NCBI RefSeq assembly: GCF_029227915.1
Contig: NC_079875.1
Coordinates: forward strand, 16,049,001-16,113,000
Origin: Hydractinia symbiolongicarpus
Taxonomy: Eukaryota; Cnidaria; Hydrozoa; Anthoathecata; Hydractiniidae
Reading direction: 5' to 3'
DNA length: 64,000 bases
Each line of letters opens with the position of its first letter. Within the stretch, counting starts at the first letter, position 1. Positions 1-11,889 of this stretch are shown here, piece by piece. The notes beneath the pieces were generated by a model, which worked only from the letters and a program-made list of their open reading frames with translations, did no database searches and was not told the origin of the DNA. The translations under genes and the position numbers were made by a program.

Positions 1-66
1 ATTATTGATTTAAAAAGTTTATGTCTAATTCCCAGTGCAATTTCTCATCATTGAATACTATTTTAG

Positions 67-3000
67 AAGTGACGGTGCAAGTTTCATGTAAGCTTGACAG
101 AAAATATACATTCGATTTAACACACGGTAAAATTCCATTCGCAAAGTTGGAAGATGAAATACGTCACGAAGTAAGTTTTGTACGCACACCTATGTTTGTT
201 AAAGGGACTACGGAACTGCTGTTGGTTTTCGACTTTAGTGACTTACACGAAAGTCGAGCTGATGGCGCAGAAAAACAAAAATTGCTATTTTTTCGGCATG
301 TATGTAATTTACAGACTCGAACATCTAGAATTTTTATCCTCTACAGCCTCGGTCATGTTTTCATCCAGAATGAGTCTTGCTGAAATATTTCTTTGTAATA
401 ACTTTTCAAAAAAAAATATTGAACCAGCAAGGAAAGTGCGCTGATCTGTTCATTGTGCAAAACGCGGTTGCCGGATTTTTAATATGTGCGCGGGGTATAC
501 GGAATGTGCGCATGTTAACCGGTTCGTAGCCCCTTTAATGTCGTTACTAGCTACCTCTTGAATAAACCTTTATAATTGAAGTTAAGCAATTTGAGTGACT
601 GAACTGAAACTGGAAAACGTGAGCAACACAACTTATAGCTTTTCTTTTCCGTTGGTTCTTAATTCCTGTCACTTCTCTGTGATTACTAGATAATGAGCGA
701 CAACACTATTGGAAATGTGGAAAAGGTTACCTTGTTAAAAGCATCGTATGTTATTTCTTAAATTTTAAAATAGTGTTAGCATATAGCTAGGTTACATTCG
801 TGTGATAGTTTATATTGTATGATTTATACTCGTTTAATAACATATTTAACTAGTAATAAGCCTGTGAAAAAATCCACAGGAATTTGCCTGCAACTTTGTC
901 TTACAGACGTATGGTCAGGTATTATGATATAAATAGTCATCGCGTTTCGTATGTTTTTCCCGCATTAGTATTTTGTGCGTCTTTGCTTTCCTTTTGGCTT
1001 TAAGTAATAAAATTAGAACTGCAGGGTGTACGAAAAACTGCTGTGGGATGCCATTTTGAACATACAGACAAAATACAGATATAAGAGATAGTGATTTCTT
1101 TCATTCTATAAATAATTGGTTATTCTAGTATTGCTTTTGCAATGATTAAAGGCTTTTCAGGAAAAAGTAAAAATTCTATAAATGACTTACCTGAACTTGC
1201 GAAAATGTTATTTTTTATGAAACTGTTCCACGTGCGAAAAGATAACTTCCAGGGAGCTTTTACAGAGTTAAAGTTGTTTTATCAGTAGCGTATTATATTG
1301 TAGACCCGGAAGCATTGACGTGGTGTTCTCCATTGAATTCACGAAACTGAATAATTTTGAACTCTTGTCGCTACAAGACAGCATAGATGTGAATCATGCA
1401 ATCGGAAAAATACCCATCGTTCCAAATACCATAGCTTCATTTAAAGCTGATAAAGGTAATTAAATTAAAATTCTAGAATGTTCCTAGCATCATGAAACGG
1501 AAATGGTTGTAATAATTCCATATGTTTTACAGAAAAAAAGTTTTTTGTGCGGAAGATATCAGATATTCTTGTAATAACATTTTACGAAAAATATTTTTGA
1601 AAAATATTTCAAATTAATTTTATATCGTTATGACTTTGCTCTCAATACAAGCTTAATACTTAATTATCTCAGTACTTGATAAAGAAAAAATGACGATTTT
1701 GAGCACTTTACCGTAAATCAATTAAATTCCACGCTTTATCAATTTTATACAATTTTAAATAAAGTGGTCTTTCCGTCTTTTTATTTAAAATTAACCCATA
1801 GCAGCAAATACAGAACGTTATATTTTTATAAACAAGAAAATTGCAAATGCCAAATCTTTTCACCATAGTTGCTGATATATAATCCTTCCCCCAAGATATC
1901 TTAAAAAATTAAAGAGTTAGCAGAGTATATTCAATTTTTAGTTCCTACCTCACCGCCAAGCAATATCACAATACGAACTTCATCGCCAAATTCGCTAACC
2001 ATATTATGGAAAGACGTCAACATACGTGGTTTGGAGATAACATCTTATATCCTGTTCTATCGAGAAAAATCCAAGGTCTCAAGCATGTATGATACATTGA
2101 GTACGAACCAAACATCCGCGGTTCTTTCTGGTTTAAAGGCTGGAACAAGATATGTGGTGAGAATATTGGCCAGCACCAAATCAGGAAATGGTATCGCCTC
2201 CAAGGAAATGGTTGTTCAAACAGAAGAAGATGGTAGGAATACTAGTAGCATGCTTGTGATTATTGACTGTTAACAAATTTTTGAAAATTTGGCTTTATTT
2301 ATTTTAAAAATAATATTTCGTCGGAAAACATTATTATCGAACGAAATATTTCGTTCGTACATATGTTGTTGGAATAAATTTTTCCTAGCTTAGAGGATAT
2401 TCGATACTGTTTTCTTTAAAAAAATAAACGTTTTTGCTTGAGCCTAAAATCATTTTCTATATTTCTTGTTTATAAAAATATAAAAATTATACCACAAATG
2501 TTAGACCTAAAACATTTTTGGCAATTGGTGCATTTATATGCGACAATTAAAAGAATTCTTCTTCACTTTTGGCGCAATTTATAAATATTTTAATGACGAC
2601 TTTCAAATCATTGCTCTTATATATAACACTGGTCATGGTTGATGTTCTCAAATATGTTTTAGTTCCAAGTCTTACGCCTGGTAATGTTACCGGTATCAGC
2701 ATATCTTTTGACAAGATATTCATCCAATGGAAAAGAGTGGACGAAGGTGCCATGAATGGAGTTTTAATTGGTTATGATATAATTCTTGATGAAAGTATGA
2801 ACAGGAAGAAAATATTTTTCCCGCATGAAAATACGAGTGTTATATTAGACAAGTTAAAGGGTGATACTCAATATGTTATCTCGGTGTGTGCGGTCACGAA
2901 GGCTGGCTCCGGACCGTGTGGAGTTACACAAGTGCGAACAAAAACTTCAGGTTTGTCGTTGAAGGATATTTATCAATCTTTACTTGTTTACTGTTCATGT

Positions 3001-6000
3001 TGGTAACTCCTCACTTCAGAAACTAAGTTCTAATTTTCGAGTTATTATATTGGCACATCTCGAATAAATTTTTACTGCAATTAAAATAATTTGAGTTTAG
3101 TAAAAATACCAGAAAAACAAGTCATCGTGTTTCTTGAGCTTTGTACTAAATCCTATCCTTATCATCCCTACATTACTAAATTAAAAAAAAAACAGCACAT
3201 GAGGTTTTTGTCTTACACTATGAATCTGGGTAACTTCACAAGTAAACACATGATTCGCTAGAAGTGTGTCGTAATAACAAGAGTAAAAACTACGATGTGC
3301 ACCATAAAACAATGCACTAGTCCGTGCCTTAAAAAGGTTTCACAGATTGAAGAAATGAATAGTAATTGCATTCATTTTTATACCTTAGCACCAACTGAAT
3401 CGCCGATGAATCTTACAGTAGTGAGGTACTTACACAATAGCCTTTCAATACAGTGGAGACCAATACCAGCATATGCATTGAACGGAGAACTCATCGGTTA
3501 TAAGGTACTATATAAGCCGATGGATACTCACGAAAAGGCCACAAGGTATTTAAGACTAGATGTTGCACCATGGCAGACATATGCGAAGTTAAATATTTTG
3601 TTACCTAATTCAAAGTACATGATACATGTGCTAGGTATTAACGCATACGGGGATGGCATTGGAGCATCAGTTACTGCCAGTAAGTTTTCGTTTAAACTTT
3701 CCTATGGCAGACACTACGTATTTTTTTCTCCTAATAAGATCGTGAAGGAATTATATTGACTAAATTTTTAAAACTGATTACTTTAGAAACTTGTAAATGT
3801 CCAGAAGTTATCTACAGTAACTATTACATAACTAAGCCATATACAACTCGTCTAAGAATGTTTTTTGATGGAATATTTCCCACAGTTATAAGAGATATGT
3901 TCACATTTGCTTGTGGGTTTTGTCCTGATGCCAACCAGAACACAACTACTGTTGACTTGACGTCAAATGGTAAATATGAATATGCCAGTAAATCAACGCT
4001 AGAGAGAGTTGTGGAAGATATTGATGATTTTACGCAATTAAGTTTCCCACTTTCAGCAAGTGTGAAAGCCAAAGATTCGATGGACATGGTTTACGTACCT
4101 ATATTGAAATATCCGGGTTCTTTATTTATTATTCGCCAGTACGACATACATGAACACGTGATGCACGTTGTGGTACAAATTCTTCAACTATGGCCCCTGT
4201 TTGTGATAAATTTTATGTTGATCGTGTTTGTGGGAGCTGCCATTTGGCTTTTGGTGAGTTTTCACAGTTATGTTGTTAATTTTCAGAATGTGATTAAAGT
4301 TGAGCAACAACATTAAAAAAGTCGTATTTATTTCATACTTTTCAGGATGTAACAGGTAGTGGAAAAAATCATTTTTCCTTAAACAAATGGGATGGTATAA
4401 GAGAGGGTTGGTACTATGCCTATGTTACACAAACTACCATAGGGTATGTCTGCGTGAATCTTTTTTGTTTGCTACTTTATTTTTGACACCATTCTCGTTG
4501 CCGTGGCGTCGTGGTAGTATTAGGTACAAAATGCGACACTTGAATACTCGCTTTCTTAACAGTTATTTTTAAGAAAAGCTTTCTTTTCTAGAACGTTCTG
4601 AAAATGTTTGCAAGAGATGTTGTGCCAGTTGGTTGTTAATGTGTAGCGGAAGGGGTAAAATGGCGCATTATGAAGGCAACTCAATTAAGAAAAATAAAAA
4701 TAGAAAAGCGAAGAGTGTTTTATTGATCAGTGTATTGTGGTGCAAGATTATATTACCACCACAAGGAACAAAATAATATTTACGTTACCCTTTGCGGCCT
4801 TAACCAATGTTTTTCTGGTGATATTGACACACAAGTGTGTGTTTTTGTTTAGATATGGTGACTTTACCCCCAAGAGGTTTCTTTCGAGGTGTTTTGCGAT
4901 CGGGTGGATGTTTCTAAGCATTATTATGTCATCAGTGTTGTTAGTAGGCGCACTTACCACAGCTTTTACCACTTCTGCGTTGGAGGAGGTACATACCATA
5001 TATGGAAGGAAGGTAATTTTTTCTCTCAAAGCTTGTTAAAAATTTTAGGATATAAAAGTGGTAAACTGGGCGCTTATAAAAAACGAAAGACAATGGAAAA
5101 TGGAGCACTAAGGTAGAGTGTCACTTTTTTTAAACTTTATTTTTTAGATTGCTGCGTTGTCTGGCTCTTTTGAAGAAAAGTTAGCTACGTTGAGAAATGG
5201 AAAGATTAACAAAAGTACGGTCAATTATTCTATTTATAAACTCATGCCTGCTAAAGTATTATGCCATATGCCTTATTATATATTAATAAATTATATATTT
5301 TTTGCATGGAGGAAATGCAGTGTTAAAGCCGGCAAATCAATTCTTGAAATTTTTAAGGGTGGGTGAGTGATAGGAAATCAATGTGAATAGTCGTAGATCT
5401 ACATTGTTCTAGGTGTTGTTTTTGCATAACAAACATTTCAAAAGTCGTTTAAACCAAAATAAGGGTGGGGCATGGCTTTTTGCCCAACCCTTTGTCTTCC
5501 CCGGATTGTGTCTTTGTATTTGTATCTATGAATACTACCGGTTAATTCTTATTCTATTTAAACATTCAAATATACTACGACCTTATTCAGGAAACAAAAA
5601 CAAAAACAATTTGATAATAAAAAATGAGAGTATTCAATCTGCCTCCCTAAAATACTTCCTCGAAAACTAGCATCCACCTTCCAAGTCGGCTTATAAGAAT
5701 TAAAATAAATAATCTAAGAACTAAAAACCGATTGAAATAACCTTATTTTCTAGATAAAACTTATTCAACAGTATCATCTTTGGTTAATTCACTTGTTAAC
5801 CATGAAGTCGATGGTATTCTATTAGATGCTTATACTTCAGGCTCATACAAATCCTTTTTAAAACAAGCTGGTGTTCAAGAAACGAGCTTAGTGGAATTTC
5901 CAAGAACTTATGGTGTTGTATTATCTGGTGGCCTAGCACGAGTAAATGAGGAAGTCCGTGATTATGTAGCTTCAAATGAAGACAAAATATTAAAAGTTCT

Positions 6001-7639
6001 GGAAATGTATACTACGAAACTTAACGTAAGTTCTCTTCTTTTATGTCAAATCAAAATACGTAATGATTAATAAATTATCCACTAACACACTGGCGTCTGA
6101 CACGAGTTATAGAAATACAGGGCAAAGTGTATTATTGCAAAATTAAAAATTTAAACATAAACAGATGCTGGATGATGTGGAACCGATTATCAAATATCAT
6201 TCAGTTGAGCTTGGCTGAGTTGAATATCATTAAAGCAAGACTAAATAAATTCGATATTCAATTTCACTGAATCCAGTATATGTTTTATAATTCTCCCAAA
6301 ATAAGAGAAAAGAAAAAAAGATTACTGCTTGTGAAACAAGTCTTTCACAACAAAGCTTAACAATGAAACATTTAACATATCAACAACATTATTTTTTACC
6401 GGCGTTTTCCTTAATTGAGTTTATTTCGGAATTATAGAATTGCTTCTCCTTGGAGTCTATAAAAAGATGAAGGATTGTTAAGTATTCGATATCGAATATC
6501 TAAAAATAACCGACAGAGCAATTTGCTAACGGGTGAATGATAATAACATATATAACATACGTTGTAATGGCACTATAATTGCTAATACGTGCTTTTATTT
6601 TCTATTTATTCCAGCCAAAAGAAGCGAAACCTATCAAATCCTTATTCGATCCTCACTCTGAGTTTTTGAAACGATCACTTGTCATCTTATCGTGTTTATT
6701 GTTCCTTTTTCTGATGTTTGGTTGTTTTATTTGGTTTTGTTTCTTAAGAAAAAGAGGTAGTAACTTCAAAATAGAACCAGAAGGTATGCATAATATATTT
6801 TTGCGTTTTGGTAGACAAGTTAAATAACAGTCGCATCTTAATTTTTTGACTAAGTTGTGTAACAGTTCTTTTATTATAGAAATTCCCGCTTGGAACAGGC
6901 ATACAAAACACAAGTATTTTAAGAGTTGTAAGCAAAAACTATAAGACTAGGTGCAAGACAGTGTGAAATCTATAGACAACGGTCAGCTGCAGCAAGGTTG
7001 ATCTAAAATATATGGCATTTGTTATTTGTAGCTAGAAAGTGTAGCATCACACTGTTTTGGCCTTAAAACGGACAATATGCAGCTATGATTACGGAGAAGA
7101 CTAGGCTAGGAGAAGACTAACCCTTAAAAAATCAACAGGAATTAATAAAAACATATCAAGTTTACTATTTAGGCAAGAATTAGTTCGTGTTTTCTTAAAA
7201 CGCGTGTCAGACCGATGACATGTATTATCAAATAAAGAGAAGAGGTAATCATCCTCGTAGAGTTTCGTTCCTGTATAAGACTTACTTTTTGTTCCTTTTA
7301 ATTTTTAAGCATTGTTTCAACTTTTCGTCAAGATAAAAATACAGTCTCTTCTCCGTATTTTTAGAACCAAACGAATTAGAGAATTTGAAGACATCAACAA
7401 ATCATTTTATAAAAGATTTTTACACTTCATTTACCAACAAGGTTAGACAAGTGTACCAACGACATGAGCTAGAGAGGATTAAATTACGGTTTGATCGTGG
7501 TGCAAGTAGCTTGCGTAACATAAACACTTTTTCACCAAACAAGCGGTATAAAACAAAAACAAAGACCTCTGATCGTAATGTATCTACCAATGGGAAAATA
7601 GAACTCAAGTTAGACGAAATCAAATACACAGCATGTTGA
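67..7639 (+). CDS. SEA-FN3 ionotropic-glutamate-receptor-like channel with K+ selectivity filter (5' partial)
   Basis: Predicted cell-surface ligand-gated channel. Exons: 67-170, 690-745, 1304-1455, 1942-2232, 2663-2950, 3389-3679, 3787-4253, 4346-4443, 4853-5012, 5148-5214, 5754-6025, 6615-6783, 7365-7639. All junctions are GT-AG, phases agree throughout, and they give 895 residues; earlier exons lie outside the window. Order: SEA domain (about 1-103, with PGSIDVVF like the SEA GS-hydrophobic motif); FN3 domains at about 104-200, 201-296 and 297-393; S1 lobe; M1 (FVINFMLIVFVGAAIWLL); pore; M3 (IIMSSVLLVGALTTAF); S2 lobe; M4 (VILSCLLFLFLMFGCFIWF); basic cytoplasmic tail. The junction 4443/4853 creates TTIGYGDFTPK, the K+-channel filter. 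Metazoan glutamate receptors normally lack this; bacterial GluR0 has it. The fold and filter are read directly; K+ conduction and ligand are inferred. Confidence 0.85.
850..935 (-). repeat. Diverged copy of the short hairpin-ended interspersed repeat
   Basis: It carries the CCTGTGAAAAAATCCACAGG hairpin followed by CAGACGTAT and TATTATGATATAAA, matching the order in the copies at 29119 and 35198. It lies in an intron of the channel gene. Confidence 0.5.
6880..6944 (+). CDS. Alternative terminal exon of the channel gene
   Basis: This lies between the M4 exon (donor at 6784) and the long tail exon (start 7365). A pyrimidine-rich tract ending in TTATAG precedes position 6880. Like the acceptor at 7365, it accepts a phase-1 exon. 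Joined to the M4 exon it adds about 21 residues (EIPAWNRHTKHKYFKSC...) and stops at 6942-6944, whereas the distal exon adds 91. The gene could therefore make short-tail and long-tail channels, both starting with Glu. It is supported only by splice-site quality and phase. Confidence 0.45.
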
Positions 7640-7709
7640 AAGACAACAACGCATTGGAATGGTAGATGTCTATAAAAATGTAGATAGAACTGTATATGTA
7701 ATACTATGT

Positions 7710-7715
7710 AATAAA
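7710..7715 (+). promoter_or_regulatory. Polyadenylation signal of the channel gene
   Basis: AATAAA, about 70 bases after the long-tail stop codon. The same stretch is recognisable in the duplicated block near 14310, which helps to define the duplication. Confidence 0.6.
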
Positions 7716-8106
7716 ATTCAGCATTTATTTTTCATGATAATCCTGTAAAGCGGTAGAAGTTTCGAGGAAGGAGACTAGTTATGGCTAAACCCAAAATGTT
7801 TGTGTGAAGCATAAGCCTTATTACATCCCTAGATTTCAGCCCCAAGATGCGCTTTCATATCCTTCCCGTGATTAGTTTTTAGTACTACTAGTAGTGAGAA
7901 AAACGCAATACATGAAAGCGCGGGAAGAGAGCTTTGTAGAACGTCTGTAGACCTTTTTGCAAAAATTATTTCGGCCAAGCAATGTAAAAAGGGTAAAATA
8001 AATAACAAAAAAACAAAACATTATTTTAGATTGTTGTTTTTATATTAATTCTGAAAATACATCGAATCAATGTTAACAGACACCAAAATATACCATCTGG
8101 TTAAAT
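7716..8106. other. Gap between channel gene and gene A1; left edge of the duplicated block
   Basis: No gene seen. From about 7700 the sequence matches 14300 onward (for example CTGTAAAGCGGTAGAAG at about 7743 and again near 14364), marking the start of the block shared by the two divergent gene pairs. Confidence 0.6.
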
Positions 8107-8813
8107 TTATGCGTTTTCAGTCTTTTTTGATAATTTTTCACTTTGTCGTCGGAGCCGCAATCTGATACCTCTAAACACACGCAAAGCTGTTCGATCACTT
8201 GCCACTTGTCGTCTTAATATGTTTGCTTGTCTCGTAGTTGCCACAAGCCTGCAGGCGAATCGTCTGATAATAATTCTGATGCGTGTTCTTAAGCTTCTGA
8301 CCAAATTGGCTAGCCTTCTGAGAGCCCTGTTGACTACTCTAAGTCTGTCTTCCGTCCCTTCGGTTGCTGTACCTAAAACAAATTCAAATGGTATTCTTAG
8401 AACGGCCATAAAATATGAAAAATTATGCAAATTAGCAACCCCAAATGTGTTGCTTACTATCAAGAAATGTATATGCAAGATTAATAAGTACTTACTGGCC
8501 AAAAATAAATTAGTTGTTCTTATCACTCGATTCGACGTTCCTAGAGCTTGATCAATGTTTTCAACAGTAGGGGCTAGCGGAACGGCTGGGACATTGGTGC
8601 AGTTAAGTGGAGCGGTGGTAGGAATGATAGATGCTGTGGTTTCTGCAGTTGTTGATACATCTTGTGAAAATGTTCCTATTCAAAGAACAAAAAAAAAAAT
8701 GAAAAGTGTACAGTCATAGATCTTATCAGATTGTTTACGTTATTAAGTTAGTACGTACCTGCTATGAAGGAAAATACAACAATCAAAACACATGATACAG
8801 CTTTAGAAGCCAT
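8107..8813 (-). CDS. Gene A1: small secreted arginine-rich two-cysteine protein
   Basis: Minus-strand exons: 8813-8759 (55 nt), 8675-8496 (180 nt), 8372-8107 (266 nt), giving 166 residues. The signal peptide (MASKAVSCVLIVVFSFIA) is followed by a Thr-rich neutral stretch, a conserved core (LNCTNVP, IDQA, SNRVIR), then a strongly basic C-terminal exon with about 22 Arg in 88 residues and a second Cys (FACRL). The Arg/Leu spacing suggests long amphipathic or coiled-coil helices. I recognise no family. A secreted cationic helix would fit an antimicrobial or matrix/polyanion-binding role, but that is inference. It is 72% or more like A2 by eye, shares exon layout with B1 and B2, and points away from B1. 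A non-coding 5' exon lies at about 9048-9090, and a second 5' UTR part at 8814-8881. Confidence 0.82.
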
Positions 8814-9113
8814 TTGTTTTTATCCAGGTAAGATATCGGTTATTGGTAGCAGAGTTATCAAAACAAAACAAGCTGTTGCTGCTAAAACAATGATAAAATC
8901 AATATAAAGGACATGCCGTCGTAAGAACTAATTCGCTTGAAAATAAAAGAGTCTAAAATATCTTTATTACAACGTCGTTCGCGTTTAAAATATTGTAATA
9001 TCAAGCTACAACACACACCATATGCATAACCAACAAGTAATATTTACCTCTTCACTTTGTAATTTTTCGATTGTACAATAACCGCGGTCGATGTTTACAT
9101 TTCATCAAGATCT

Positions 9114-9124
9114 CTTTTTATACT
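9114..9124 (-). promoter_or_regulatory. TATA box of gene A1
   Basis: On the minus strand this reads AGTATAAAAAG. It lies about 30 bases before the inferred untranslated first exon, whose donor (GTAAATA) abuts 9048. The same promoter block occurs before A2. Confidence 0.6.
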
Positions 9125-11595
9125 ACATCATTACCATGGCAACCGGAGATGTTACAATCCAAGGCATGACCATGCAAATTATTTTTATTGCAACTTAAGT
9201 GGTAACAAAATAACAAGAAACATGACTATTTACTAATTGGAGGATATTATTAGGATGTTGGACGATTTCTATACAACCACTTCCGTAATCATAAATTTCT
9301 TGTTACGATAATTCAGGATTTATCAGACCTTATGTGCTGACTCATAATTAAATTGAATGTTTGGTATCCTAGGTGACCACAAATGAAATATTCGCTTCGG
9401 ATTAAAATAACTAGTTTTAGTGTAAAATTATTGCAAATTTTAGCCAAATTCGCGGAAGCTTTCGCCGCCATATTTTTATAACATAAATGAAAACCCCCCA
9501 AAAAATGACGGCCTTAAGTTTCATTTCTATAATTTGATAGTTTAATCTTTGAATTGTTTTAAAAAATAAACTTTTTGTCATTCGCGAAAGTTACTACTTG
9601 CAAAAACCACGGATTTTCTGCACTTAAAATGCGTTGATACTTGTTCTACCACAGTTATCGCTGATTGTCACAAAAAATTTTGTTACCGTTTTGTTTGTGT
9701 AACTTTACTTGTTAAAAGACATCTTCTGAAGTCTCAGGAGACAGTAAAATATCTCATTAGATATTTGTCAAATAAATTTACCTAATGCATGTAAACTATT
9801 TTTTAATAAAACGGTAATTCGTCTTTGTGGTACTTATAAATCAGTATCCTGAATCAGTATCATGATTTCCTTACCATGAAAGGATTTCAAAGATTCTCAT
9901 TTTGTTTTAGAAAACATATCTCTATGCTATAGTATAGACCTTAAAAAGAACAAATATTTCGAATTTATAATACTGAAATTAACTTGTGGCTTAATTCAAC
10001 ACGATTGTATGGCACAAAACCATGTTAATTCATCAAACTCGCACAGTCTATATCAATCCTTTTAAAACTTTCATTTCGTTCACGTATCATTTAAATCTAG
10101 TGAAACAGTTTCAAAAGGCCTTGTGGTAATATTGGTTACATAATGTTGAGGTTATTGACTCTCTATTTTAAATGTAACTGTCACACACAACAGCAGGTAA
10201 TGATTCAGCATACATTGCATTTCAAAGACACGACATAAAAATAGTATGTGCCTCCTACGCAGAGTGTGTTAAGAATAAAATTACGTCCGCCCATTTTGTG
10301 CAATTGTTCCTTTATTAATTATCAAGCCTTCTTCGTTCCTTTAAATTTATGAGTTACTATACTAAATATAAACGTCTTTCTTATGGTTTTCTCCATCACT
10401 GTAGTAATAGCCGTTGTCCGTCTTTATGGTTGTAACAGTGTTTACCAGGAAATCGCGAAGATACAAAAAACAAATAAAATATAGTTTTATTTACTTGGCT
10501 GTTAATTGTAAACTCCTGTGAACTTTAACAGCCTAGTACTATAGTAACAGCCGTCGCGTATCTTTTGCTGCGCGAAATGGTACCTTAGTAAACCACACGA
10601 AATACGGCATGTAAAAGACGGAAAAACCCTTTGTAAGGCTCGCCGTCTATCTGTGAACCAAGGGTGCTGACTGCCAGTAGCGACGGGTTAATTACCATGG
10701 ATTTTCCGATGAATAAATTCCTGTAGATATTGTACGGCTTTTCGACTAGTATTGACAAATACAATTTGTGTGTCAAAAGAATCAAAACAATTAGAATTAT
10801 AATAGTGCCTGATTTTATTTGCCCTTTGCTGATTTTTAGTAAACCCTTTGTGTCCTGAATAAACCCTTTGTGTTACGAAAAAAATTAGGCCAAAACAGTC
10901 TCAAGGGACCGCCATAACTCCTGAGGATTAGGCTGTTTGAGGAAAGTGCTCTTCAAGAATAAGTATAAGTTGAGATAGCCAACAGTACCAAGCATGAAGC
11001 AACTAGTTGTTTTCCGTAGCCAACAATTAAACTTAAATTTAGAAATCTAATTATTTTTTGATCAAAAATGGTCAACAGGTGCAATTTCAAGGGTTAACAT
11101 ATAGTTTTATTTCCCGTTTTAGGATACCTTAAAAAGTTTTTGTTAAAGGAACTCAAGAATGGAGAAAACCAATTCGATTCAAATGTTTTTTAATAGCAGA
11201 CAAAAGTATTTTCAACATGCTAAATTACCATTCAGGACCAACAAAACCATAAATAGTTTTTATGCTTATTAATGTTATCATTATTCCGTTTCTTTTTTCG
11301 TTGCCATAAATCACCATGACATTACCTTATCGTCAGACAATTATCATCCATGCGCGTGCTTTATCAAAAAAAAAAAAAAACAATTAGTGTTTACCGTTAA
11401 TTGGTCTAGCTAATGAGTGATGTATCGGTGGTGAAGGATTTCCTATATTGAATGTAACAGCAACAACTTCAAATCCTTTTAGTAACAGGTATAATTATAC
11501 TTAGATTGGTTACACATTTGATTGCCATGGAAACATATCCTAGATAAAGTGTTTAGTCATGTTTGTTTTTCATAATCTTTCCAGCACTGCTTTAG
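9125..11595. other. Shared upstream region between divergent genes A1 and B1
   Basis: No gene seen. 9125-9680 and 11100-11590 align with the shorter interval in the second pair (15880-17090). About 1.4 kb (roughly 9675-11110) has no counterpart there, so it was inserted here or lost there. That extra part holds a diverged trace of the hairpin repeat near 10545-10640. Motifs of the type TTCGCGAAAG (about 9580) recur near 16400 and at 41000-41340. Confidence 0.5.
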
Positions 11596-11603
11596 TATAA
11601 AAG
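11596..11603 (+). promoter_or_regulatory. TATA box of gene B1
   Basis: TATAAAAG, followed about 25-30 bases later by an untranslated first exon ending at 11688 (GAAGAAAG before GTAATG). The next exon starts at 11858, 32 bases before the ATG. Confidence 0.65.
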
Positions 11604-11889
11604 CTCATCTTTAGTTGTTGTATTCACACACTAAGGATTTTAACATCAGCTTGCTTCATATCACATTGTAGAATCACAAAGAAGAAAGGTAATGATAAAA
11701 CTTGGTTGCATAATTATTAGCTATAATTAGATTGTAAACATTTGATCAAAGCAAACATCATATATTTTGACTAATCTTGTTTTATTTTGTACCCATTACT
11801 GTGTATTAGTAACTTCTTCCAATCGTCATTAATTCATATTTCCCTTTTTATCCATAGTTTTGTTTGATACATTTGTCCGGACAAACAAG

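Noticed and set aside
3787-5012. Plain voltage-gated K+ channel
   Set aside because: There is only one segment before the pore, no voltage sensor, and the pore is flanked by S1 and S2 ligand-binding lobes plus a fourth membrane segment.
8219-8551. 110-codon plus-strand frame overlapping gene A1, and the similar frame at 14819-15151
   Set aside because: They are antisense to the spliced A1 and A2 exons, whose signal peptides, phases and paralogue conservation support the minus strand.
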